Source of the DNA: Tribonema minus
Lineage: Eukaryota > Sar > Xanthophyceae > Tribonematales > Tribonemataceae
Assembly: GCA_017506865.1 (NCBI GenBank)
Contig: JAFCMP010000290.1
Location: 496,001 to 560,000, forward strand
DNA: 64,000 nt
Direction of reading: 5' to 3'
Below the pieces are notes generated by a model. That model had not been told where the DNA came from, ran no database searches, and saw only the letters and a list, made by a program, of their open reading frames with translations. This document shows positions 41,432 to 51,682 of the stretch, piece by piece; the stretch's first letter is position 1; each line of letters opens with the position of its first letter. Both the position numbers and the translations under genes were made by a program.

Positions 41432-44400
41432 AGAGTGTGTTGGCTCTGGTGGAGGCGGTGATCAGCTGCAGCTTGCTGAAAGTGGGCGGCGCCTTGGGGC
41501 GTGCCTGCCGGCGGCACATGGCACGTACGTGGAGGATCAACCGTGGTTTTCTCCAACGGAAGGTGAGGGAGGGCCCTCTGGGGGAGTGAGTGTGGCGTGC
41601 TGGAGGCAGGTGATCATGACGTGATCATGATGCTGCTCGTCTATCACTGGCCTGTTGCTGACTGGGGCAGCTGGCGCTTGGACTTTGCGCAGGAAAGGGA
41701 GCACCAAGGTCTACCGCCCTCGCAGGGTCACCTGCGTGCGCTCGAGGAGGTTACAGGCAAGTAGTGCTACCAGCCTGGCTGATGGCTTGCGTACTGGCAT
41801 CTCCATCGTAGCAGGTCAGGTGCTTCAGGTCGTGCGCAGGTCTCACGCACGCGTGGGCTGATTTGCGTGATTTTCTTCCCCGGTCGACGTTGTTGATCAA
41901 CAGTCGAGATCTCGTCTGTGGCCCTTTTGCTGGTGCTAGCAGGAAACCGGATCTGGCCCTCACCAGCCGTATAGGGCAGTCAGCACGGAGGCTATGGTGT
42001 TGCCTCGGTTGGCGATGTGAAGCTACCGTCAGCCTGTTCCGGGATTTCCGACTTCACTCGGCTGCGAAACGCTGAGTGCCGACTGCTCAGGCCTTATCAA
42101 TTGCGATATACCTCTGCAGTTGCAGCCCGTGCGCCTCCCGGCGATGGCATTGCTGGCTGAGCTGCCATTAGAGTTCACACTCTGTCTCTTCTGGTTCTCG
42201 CTCAATAGCGCCGCGCCACCGGCGGAAGCCTTGCTGGTAGTTAGTTCTTAGGTGTTGCTGGCCCATGCTCTGACTGTGCGTCGGCATATGTGCATGTGCG
42301 CATATGTGTTGAACTCACATTGTACTTTGAAGCCACATATATGTGATGTGCTCATTGCCTGTGTCTGTTGTCCTCCTCCTTGTCTCGCCCTATTCCTATT
42401 CTGACAGGGCATCAACCTGGGGGGCAACGCTCCCCCCCCCCCCCCCCAGGTAAAGCCCTACCTTCTTACAATGGAGCATACGTGCTAAACAATGCAACAG
42501 TTGCATCTACGAAGCTTGTTTGGTGCACCCGCTTTGACACATTTCCTACGTCGTCTCACACCCTTCTTGCTCTGTGTGTCGTGTGCTTGTTGCGCGCCTG
42601 TTGTCCCCCATTCTTGGTGCCCCCTCCCCCCTTTTGCTTTCTGGGGGGAGTGGCGCCCTTCACGGAAGTGGCATTGCTCAGGAGACGATGGCACACAGGA
42701 TGTGTCTGCACATCGCTGCACACGATTTCTACCGCACCTCCACTCTCAGGTAAAGCCCTGCCTTCTTGCTTCGGTACCGCCCCCTGGAACACTCTTGCGA
42801 TATGTACTTTTTATTAATTCTCGCTCAGGGCGCGAAAAAGCCCAGATGATTGGCATCTAGCTGTAAGGAATCTACATGTCGTATGACAGTCTGAAAGTGT
42901 CGCAACGACAACCACTCAAACGCCGCCGCCGCCAAATGGCATCTCGGGGTCCTCCCCTACGTCCTCCTCCATGTGCCCCCCCCCCCTGGATTCTGCCATG
43001 TGTGTCATGACACGGCCAGAGTACGCCATGTGGAGCGCTGCCGACAGTGCCGAGCGTAAGCGCGCCAGGGCGATGCCCTTGAGAGCTTTAGGGCGCGCTC
43101 CTCCGGGCACTGACATCCTGCTGGCATACTCCGTCGCCACAGCCTCCAGCAGCTTCCGCCCCTGCTCCCCGATATGTACCCTTGTTTCTGCTGAAAGTAC
43201 GGGAACGCATGCCGGTTTTAGGTACTGTATCCGCATGCGGCCGGCATCCATTGTTTGGAGTTGTACCCTCAGCTCAGCTCCTCTACTTCTGCGTCATCCG
43301 TCCAGACTCATCTCCCACGCTGACTGAGGCATCAACCATCTGATGTGCTTCTACCTGCTTGCACCATTTTGCTCTCTTTTGCAGATCGAACATCCAGCGG
43401 CTGGCGACCTCAGTCAAGACATGCTACAGCTTGTTGGGGCGACGCGTGTTTCTGCATCTGTGGAACAATACCCGCACGTGCAGTTTTTTGTGCTGAGGCG
43501 TGTTTTCAAACGCACAATCAGTGCAGCGGTTGGGCTCACCTTTTAATATTGATGCTCACCGGTACCATCATGAAGGTCCGCCCTTAGCTCTGCTTCGCTA
43601 CTTTTTTGTCTGCAATGTACTGCTGTGTATGTATCCATGCCTGCATGCATACAACTGGATTGTTTGATGGGAAAAGCGAATTCAAGCTGGATGATTCCGC
43701 CCGCTTGGTGCAAGCTGCACTGTGTGACTCACAAGCACCAGCTGATCAGTGCTGTGCTTCACAATGCCTTGTGTCATTCAGCAAGCTCTGCACCAGATGA
43801 AAAGCGGTTGCATGGTTTGCATGGAATCATGCTGAAACAAACATTGTTTTGGGTTTATCATATTGTTTGTGTTAGTTGTTTGTGTTAGAATCGTCATGTA
43901 ATCTTGCATGGCATATTCGATGTGTCGTCGTATGCAATGTACGTACGGGGGGAGGCCTCAGTCTACGGTGAATGTTTAGTGCTTATGGATAGGGCTAGAA
44001 GTAAATCGAGCGCAGCGAGGGTTTGTGCGCGCGCGTGCGCTCGCCGCTGTAGTAGCTGAAATCAGGTGTTCATGCGACGTTTTAAGCCACCAAATACGAT
44101 CATCACAAGCATAAACCATAGAATGATGTTCATACAGCTTGCCGTAAAAGCTTGGCACATTGTTGACTACAGATCACACACTCATAGCTGATGTGCACAG
44201 TCAGCTCACCATCTATTGAGTGATATGGTTGTTGGCTGCCGCGTGTTGCCAGTGGGGGTTGAACTACAAGCCCTGACACGTGATTAGCGTAAATATTTAC
44301 GCAAGCCCATTGGCACGGTCTAACCGAGCCAGATTTTACCAATGGGCTTTGCGTAAATCTATCCCTTAAGCATCGAGGAGCTACAGCTACAGCGATCAAC

Positions 44401-47400
44401 CCCCACATCTTCAAGCGTCCGCGTTCACTTTTGGCTGTTGAAGTGGACTTCGTGTGTACAGAGAAAGCTGGCTTTGACCACGCTCGAGACGGGGGTGATG
44501 TCCAGTAAAGAAAGCTGCTGAAAAAGGAGGTGCCGAGCGAACCATTGCTGCAGCTGTGGCGGAGTCTGCGTTCAGGGACAAGCGTAAAGAGGAATTCGAA
44601 CTGCACATCATGGAGTGCGAGGGGGAAAGCACAATGACTCGCAGCAGGCGGCGCAGGAAGGTACGAGGTGCTGGAGGTAATTTTGGGTCCCGAATGCTTG
44701 TGCCTGGGCGCCTTGTGCTTCCCCTTGAGCCCTGTCTCTAATCGTTGCGGAAGTTCCCGCGATGCTGCTAAATTCGCAAGAACGGCATGGAGGCGGAATG
44801 TTGTGGTTATCAATGAACGTTCTGCTTACATGTGCAATGATCAATAGCATCTTGTGTCTATGACGTGCGAGCCATTGAGCTTGAGTCAAAGCGTCTTTGC
44901 TCCTCGACTTGAATGTTGTCGCGTAGTCCCGGTCGTTCACAAGTAAACATATTGGGCTGGTGAAGTGCGGTGCTGACTCCCCTGCAGGGTCCCGAAACGG
45001 CGCTGTCCATTGTCGTCAGATTAAGCATAATCAAACTTGAGTCGTTGTTGTTATTCATGCCAATATGATCGGGTAAGAGCCACCCAACTGCCGAACTCTT
45101 GTCAAATGCAGCGTTCTAAGTCACAAGGGTTCGCAAGCGCGTGTATGTTGTTTGCTTTACCGCACTGAAGTGTGAGTTGCGTGCCAACACGTGCGGCATT
45201 TGCTGTCGTTGAAGTTACTTGTTGGCTTTTGTGACGCAGTGCAGCTGAAGGTGTCTGTCGCTCAGGTAGCGATCTGCCTGTTTCCTTGTCAGCAGCCTGC
45301 TGTGGGCGATTGTGTGTTGAGCGTAACCTCTTGCGTCTCTCTCGTACATGTTCACCGCCACTGACAAAGTATATCGCACAGCTCTGTGGGAACGCTGCTC
45401 GCGCGACAGCGCATAATGCTTCAGTCTGCAGTGTTGTGCGCTGGATGGCGATGACAAGCTCCGCGATGCAACAGAACATCTTCAGCATCAACCTGCGGTA
45501 TATCCCTGCCTGCTGCGTCAGAATCCATGTGATAGGCCGCGTGCGGCAAGGCGACCACTTTCTTGTGTCACTAGCTGCACCCCTCACAACTGCATCTAAA
45601 CCACCAACATGCACTGTAATTAGTGAACACTGCCACTGATAGGCATGCGCCATGTAGGCATGCGCTGCGGTGCTGCTGCCTGGTCATGCTTTGCTAGATA
45701 ATGTGATGTACTGTACACCTGCTTGTCGCATTGATGCAGCTGGGCGACAGCGCAGGCAGCAGCGACCAGCAACACACTCTGCAGCAGCTCAGCAAGGTGC
45801 TCCAGAATTCAATCAACAAAGGCGACGCAGCCATCACGCTCGGCGCTACTATCAGCGCCAGCGGAGCCATGCTGGTGGTGTTTACAGTGCTTTCGGCGGG
45901 ATCCATGATGGCGCTGGTGGTGATGGGGGCGGGAGCAGCACTCAGCTGGAGGGGTCTAAGGCGTAGGGGGCTCATGGCGCTGCTGCCGGAAGGGTGAGTG
46001 AGAACACTGCGATGACATCTATGTGAAGTACTTCTATATGCATTTGAAGTACTTCAGAAGTACATTCATGTGATGGATTGTATGTCTATTCAGGCTCATG
46101 GCGCTGCTGCCGGAAGGGTGAGTGAGAACACTGCACTGACATCGATGTTATACACCATGGAAACGAATCAAAAGGTCGTAGAGCTTTAGGTGACAAGGTG
46201 TGGTTAGCCGCCAATGTCTTCCACCAATACACGTACTTCGAAGTATGTGTTTGAGGTACTCCAGGAGTGCAATGATGTGATGAAATCATGTATCTACTTC
46301 AGAAGTATATAACCTGAGGTTCTTCAATGAAGGACAGGAACGCATTGCGCGGGTGTAAATCACGTTGCAGGAATTGCCAAGACACAGAGAGAGCGGACCT
46401 ACTGCGCTGAGCATGAATCGTGATACTCCAATGTATCAATTAGTGTTTTTGTGGAAGGGATCCTGTTGCAAGGTTTGTCAAGAGTCAGCACTGCAGCATG
46501 GAGCATGTGCTTGCGGTGGCCTTACGTCCTGCGCAATTGATTGGCATGTCAGCAGAAACACTGCCGTGTCCTGTCAGTCAGCCCATCATTGAGCTTCTTC
46601 TGGATCACTCGTACCACGTGTGCGAAACGTTGATTGCTGGTGCTGCTCTCCGAGCGTGAGATTGCAGCGGTTCAGTCAGGCCTTCAGACCTCTTGAATGC
46701 GTTGATGGATTTAACTGATGGCCGCATGTGATTGGAGCTATGAATAGCTCTCATGCACGGTTATATGCAGCGGTGCTATATGTCCGCATGATGTTGATCT
46801 CATGTTACGTGCAGCACAACTCACATACATCGTGAGCGTGTGCGCACAAGTTTGGCCTTACCCATGGACCACTGGTACCAAGCAGGCTTGTGCGAAGTTG
46901 GCATGCCCTCAATTGACAGCAACTGCTGCTCATGCGTCCGTCGTCTCTTGTCTCTCTGCACAGGGTGCAGCAGCAGCTGACGCAAACGACTCTGCTGGAG
47001 TGGCTCACCGACACCAGGTACGAATGCATCATACGTTTACATACAATCATACAGTCACTGACACAAGGTATGTATGCAGTATGTGTCTCATTCATGCATA
47101 CAGTTACTGTCGCCAGGCTTGTATGCATAATGCGTCTACATGCATGCATACATTTACTGACTCCAGGTTGGAATCCATCATTAGTCTACACACATACATC
47201 TACCTACAACAAGTATGTATGCATCGTGCGCGTACATACACGCATACAGTTGCTGACACCAGGTATGTATGCAGTATGTGTGTACATACATGCATGCAGT
47301 TAGTATCAAGGCTGGTATGCTTGCTTGCCGTAAGGGTCAGTGAGCCGCATGCAAGTAGAAGAAATGAAACATCGATCCTGCTTGCTCAATGTGGCATGCT

Positions 47401-50400
47401 TGACATCGAAGGGGTCCGTCTGCTGCGTAATGGTCAAGGTAAGTGGTGAGGTAGCGACTGAGATCACAGGCTTAACCTGGCGTGCTCACAGCAAAAGAGT
47501 TGCACAACTGTTCTGCCTGTGATACCTGCTGATGCGGCGATTCCGATTTTGCTGCAATAAACTTTTCTCTCGTAGCAGATGAGGGTTGTATCGTACATAT
47601 CTCATCTACCATGGGGGTTCTGTTGTATTGAGGCTGTATGCTTGCTTGGCGTAAGGGTCAGTGAGCTGCACCTGGATTAGATGAGATTAAACATCGACCC
47701 TGCTTGTCCAACATGATGTGCTTGACATTGAAAAGGTCAGTCTGCTGCGTGAAGTTCATTGTAAGTTGTAAGGTAGCTGTTGAGGTTACAGGCAACCTGG
47801 CGTGCTCACAAAAATTGTCTCGCACAACTTTTCTGCCTGTAACACCTGCTGACGCGGCTTTTGCTGCAGCTAACTTTCCTCTCATAGCATGATGAGAGTC
47901 GTATCTTGCGTGTCTACCTACCGTGGAAGTTATGTTGCTATTCCATATGACGGCCGCAGCTTTGAACCCTTCTGCCTGAAACTCAGATATGTAATGCGTC
48001 ATGCATGTTACACTTTGCTTCCCTCAGCGATAGCAGTGCACCCTCTCAGGCATGCTCGAACACATAACGTTCATCAGCGGTCTGACAAAAACTTCCTGCT
48101 GAGCATCGCTGTCAACGCCACAGCCCTCACCAATTGCACACCCCCTCTGCCCGCTGTTTTTCTTTCACAGCTTCATGGACAACATGAAGCCGTACCTGCT
48201 CTTCTGCCTCGGCCCCAACACCGAGGAGACCCGCCTGTTCCTCAAATTCCTACCCCCCGCCATGCGCCAGCGACTCACGCGCCCCGGCCTTCTGCACTGC
48301 CTGCCGGAGGGCGTGTCGTCGCTGCTGCTGCCAGCAGACGACGGTGCTGCGCAGAGTCATAATAATAATGATGATGATGAGCAGCAGCAGCAGCAGCGGC
48401 AGCAGCAGCAGCGGCGGCGGCGCCAGCTGCAGCTCCCCGCATTTCAGCACGCGGCGGCGGAGTCCGAGGGGGGCGAGGACAGCAGCGACAGCGAAGCAGA
48501 CTCAGACTCGGAGGTGCAGGATCTCGAGTCGTTTGAGGACAGCGGGGGGCTCGTCTGGACACCCCTGTCGCCGCCGTGCGCTGCAAGCAGAGCCGCTCTA
48601 GGTTCGCCAATGGCACATGGCACTCCCCCTCACGGGGTTCAGCACGAGCGGGACAACCCCAGCAGCCCTGACACGTCGGCCAACGCGACTGCTGCGCCGT
48701 CGCCATTTGGCGGCTCCGAAACCAGCGCTGCCGCTCGCGGTGCTGCTGCCGCTGCTGTTACGGGCGCGGCAGCTGACCCTGCTGAGCATCCAACGCAGCA
48801 GCTTCGCAGCATCCGCAGCAGCAGCGGCAGCAGCAGTGCTGGTGCAGTGCACGATCACCCGATCGCGGCCGCCGCTTCCCCTGACGCCAGCTCAGTGCAT
48901 GGTGGTGATGACAACAGCGGTTTCAGTGGCAGCGGAGCTACTCCGACCGTGGAGGACCTGGCTTGGCTATTGGTGCGGAACCGCGTGCGCTCGGCGTGGG
49001 ATGCGGTGTGGGGGATTGTGGACAAGGACGCAGCGGGGGTGGTTGGCGGCGCTGCTGCTGCGCTGCTGGCGGTGCACCTGGGCGTGTCTGCTCGCGCTAG
49101 GTGAGACGTGATGACTGATGTGTTTGTGAGGCTGCTGCTTGATGAAGCGCGGGTACTTGATCTTTGCAACTTCAACTGTGTCCTTGACCGCGCCGTCTTC
49201 CAGGCATTGCAGATGGTATGAGCACGTGTGGGCTTTGTGAGAATTGCAGAGCTGCATTATGCAGTAACATTAGACGCTTCCACATTGCACCGTTTGCCAC
49301 AGTGCCATGGCAAAGGTCTGTACCCGTCGTACTTCATTGTCAAAGTATGCCGCCGGTGCTCATGGGCATGCACGTTATGCATGGTGTCTTGGGCCATGTC
49401 AGGCAGACATCACTTGAAGATATAATTTGAAGGCTGATACGTGTACGCTGAATGCGTGTGCATTTCACGCCGGCTCCAGGCAGATAGGTGCTCAAGCCGT
49501 TCCAGTGTGTGGTTGTGGAACTGTTAGCTGTCTCTGATTTGATGGATGTGCGCACTGTACAATCATACTTCGAAGTATGTTATAGTGAGTGGATCAGCAA
49601 GCCGTAACGCTGCCTGCTGGTTGTGCGCTTGGGGCTACCACACCATCAGAAGTGCCACGAACCTCATGTACTTTATTTGAACTTGATAGAAGTACATTCT
49701 TTTGCCACGGACCCTCTGGACTTCATTTGAACTTGATACATGTAGACTAGTAGTCCCCTCGCCCTCGAGAATATATATACAAAGTTTGTTTGTGTTGTAA
49801 GCCATCAGATCCCACAGGATTCAAGTCCCGCTGAGGTTTGCCCAACCGCATGTCAATGTGTCGTCGGCACTTGCATTCATGCACATCTGGCTGCTGATCG
49901 CTGCTGCCAACGCTGCATGCTGCTGCACAAGGTTGCAAGTGCTTGCGTGTGTTGCGATGGTTACATGGATCAGCGCGTGCAGAGCACTAGCAACACACGC
50001 CATCGTACCGCACTATGCACAGCAAACCGCTGAGGCGTTTGGTGCATTCCGTGGTGTCATGTTTGTCGCTCAATGCCTTTTGTGATGGACACTGACCACA
50101 CTTATGTATTATTTTCCTCGCATACTGTACAGGCAGCAAGCCAAGGCAATGCTCAGCGCACTGGCAGTCGCAAGCTGTGCCGGCGTGGCAGTCGCAGGCG
50201 GCAGCCTGGCGCTGGCCAGACACGCTCTGCCCACAAGCGCAGAGGTGAGAAGGGCGCGTCACGGTGCTGCACGTGCAAGTTGAAGTTGTGCGTGCAAGTT
50301 GAAGTTGTGCATTAATCTCATGTTGGTTGGTGCTTTCTGGGTGACAGACGGATGTTGCATGCGCGTCACGGTGCTGCACGTGCAAGTTGAAGTTGTGCAT

Positions 50401-51417
50401 TAATCTCATGTGGGTTGGTGCTTTCTGGGTGACAGACGGATGTTGCATGCGCGTGTTGCTCCTGGCAGATTGTGTTTGGTTGGGAATTGGTATGCAATTC
50501 CGCCAGCGAACCCGTCCACTTTTCTGGCGGTCTCGTCCCTGGTGCGAGTTCCCTGTGAACACATGGCTTGAGTGATTCGCGTGCTCACATAAGGGTGCAT
50601 GAGAACAGCCTACGCCATATCCACCGTATATACCTATGAGCGAATGTATGAGTCCGCCAGGACAGATACACAGACCGGTGCTTGCAACAGGCAAGCGCAG
50701 CCGCAAGGCAGCACCGCAGCAAGGCAGCACAGGCGGCACACAGAGCAGAGATGGTCGTACAATGACAGCATTAAGCAACCACGCACGACATGTAGTGCGC
50801 AGCTCGTGCGCGGTCAACAAAACCATGCTTGGCAACCACTCGCGCGCGCAAAAAAAAGTAATGAAGTCAAACATGAAGTTAAATGTGAAGTGTGAGGGTG
50901 GCCGTATACTGCGCATTAAAGTATCAGCTTCTCAGGGCGGTATACGTATATCACGAAAGTAAGACGTAGAGCCGAACGTATTTGTCAACCCTGGAGAATT
51001 TGCGTTGACAGGCATCTGCGCCAACCGCTTGCTGAGCATTGGCCGCATTGCCCACAGTACGCCTCTAACCGCTGCTGCTCACACTCTCTCCCCCCCCATG
51101 CATTCATCCGATTGCAGCAACGACAGCGCGCCGCACATGAGGAACGATCCTCCACCCCACAGAACGCCCCGTTGCGGACCAGTTCCCGTCGCCAACGCCC
51201 GTGCTCCCGCGCATCGCTTGCAGCCTATCTGCTGAAACTGCGCACCGGCGGCGACTGGCGAAACGCCCTGTCGTTAGCGCTGCGCGTTTCGGGCGTGCGC
51301 GCTGCAGTTGTGGCGGCAGCAATGGCGGCGGCGGTGGTGTTGCTACACATGCGGCGGCATGCGCGGCAGTTGGCGCTTGCGAGGGGCATGCCGTATGGGC
51401 TCAAGGGCCACTTTTGA
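41432..51417 (+). CDS. Multi-pass membrane protein, family unknown (5' end missing)
   Basis: Eight exons close in phase: 41432-41562, 41693-41756, 44506-44660, 45740-45993, 46964-47017, 48171-49100, 50133-50244, 51118-51417; 666 residues plus an unidentified N-terminus. In order: a hydrophobic segment VLALVEAVISCSLL, a charged helix rich in Lys/Glu ending RSRRRRK, a strong hydrophobic region (GAMLVVFTVLSAGSMMALVV), a soluble stretch MKPYLLFCLGPNTEETR, a poly-Gln and acidic Ser-rich linker, then hydrophobic segments GVVGGAAAALLAVHLG, MLSALAVASCAGVAVAGG and VRAAVVAAAMAAAVVLL. The C-terminus is GMPYGLKGHF. No family was recognised. Four or so membrane passes with a long acidic loop suggest an integral membrane protein, location unknown. 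TGTAA at 51678 fits a green-algal 3' end. Confidence 0.75.
42428..42448. repeat. C homopolymer tract
   Basis: About 19 consecutive or nearly consecutive C. Similar long C tracts occur at 37134-37149 and 39100-39114. They are all intronic or intergenic. Confidence 0.7.
42916..43190 (-). CDS. Possible terminal exon of a nested minus-strand gene
   Basis: On the minus strand a TTTCAG acceptor at 43191-43196 opens a GC-rich frame of 91 codons ending TGA at 42916. It includes the protein-like segments EQGRKLLEAVATEYASRM and ALARLRSALSAALHMAYSG, then an acidic, Gly-rich C-terminus. The frame enters with one base missing from an upstream exon. No upstream exon was found, and the sequence lies within an intron of the plus-strand membrane-protein gene. 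No homologue was recognised. Confidence 0.35.
45969..46142 (+). repeat. Duplicated exon end plus splice donor (membrane-protein gene)
   Basis: The exon 4 end encoding LMALLPEG with its GGGTGAGTGAGAACACTGC donor region (45969-46018) recurs at 46093-46142 almost unchanged, inside the following intron. Confidence 0.85.
46155..46229 (-). repeat. Dispersed intronic repeat, copy 3
   Basis: Read on the minus strand it gives ATTGGTGGAAGACATTGGCG, then TTGTCACCTAAAGCTC and TTTTGATTCGTTTCCAT. It is closest to the copy at 36179 and again lies in an intron. Confidence 0.8.
46999..47300 (+). repeat. About 50-base minisatellite grown from a splice donor
   Basis: Roughly six diverged units of about 50 bases follow one another. 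Each holds a version of ACTGACACCAGGTATGTATGCA followed by a CATACA-rich half. The first unit overlaps the true exon 5 end (CTCACCGACACCAG) and its GTACGA donor, so the array appears to have expanded from that border. Confidence 0.8.
47326..47935. repeat. About 320-base diverged tandem duplication
   Basis: 47326-47625 and 47650-47935 are similar along their whole length (shared CGTAAGGGTCAGTGAGC, ACCTGGCGTGCTCACA, CTGCCTGTRAYACCTGCTGA). They lie in the intron before the large exon of the membrane-protein gene. Confidence 0.8.
50252..50452. repeat. About 100-base tandem duplication just after a splice donor
   Basis: Copies at about 50252-50360 and 50360-50452 share GCGTCACGGTGCTGCACGTG, GTTGAAGTTGTGCATTAATC and GCTTTCTGGGTGACAGACGG. 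They begin a few bases after the donor at 50245. Confidence 0.85.
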
Positions 51418-51677
51418 GCTCTACTGGCCTCGCCTCGAGCTCGAGCTGTATGTTGTGTGTGAAGTTAGGTTCAGGCAAGGGGAATCTGCACACAATGAGA
51501 AGGATGCTTCAACCCGCATTGGTGGACTCCAGGCAGCTTGGACACGCAGCACGAGTATGTATGTACGCACGCGAGGGTAGTACTGTAGACTTCAAGGCAT
51601 ACCCTGCTTCTGCATGAGCAGCAGGAGCGCGGCAGCACCCGTGATTCATCTGCCGAGCAGCCTTGCTACATGGCACT

Positions 51678-51682
51678 TGTAA
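51678..51682 (+). terminator. TGTAA polyadenylation signal
   Basis: TGTAA about 260 bases downstream of the membrane-protein gene stop, on the same strand; typical green-algal signal. Confidence 0.5.

Larger units (their letters stand above)
41757..44505 (+). other. GC-AG intron in the membrane-protein gene
   Basis: The donor TACAG|GCAAGT is GC-AG consensus and the acceptor is GTCCAG. The join makes LEEVT-V-KKAAEKGG in phase (one base plus two). This 2.7 kb intron also holds a possible minus-strand exon at 42916-43190. Confidence 0.6.

Noticed and set aside
43385-43480. A plus-strand exon in the membrane-protein gene (SNIQRLATSVKTCYSLLG)
   Set aside because: Acceptor and composition are plausible, but the protein-like frame does not fit the phase of the flanking exons.
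46999-47300. CRISPR-like array
   Set aside because: Units are diverged, contiguous and without spacers, and the context is a eukaryotic intron; it is a minisatellite.
49770-49850. tRNA gene suggested by GATTCAAGTCCCGC
   Set aside because: The B-box match is imperfect and no cloverleaf stems or A box could be drawn around it. No other tRNA or rRNA was seen in the window.
49987-50916. A 309-codon minus-strand ORF
   Set aside because: It covers the repeat-rich intron, reads tandem duplications as protein repeats and is antisense to a well-supported exon at 50133-50244.
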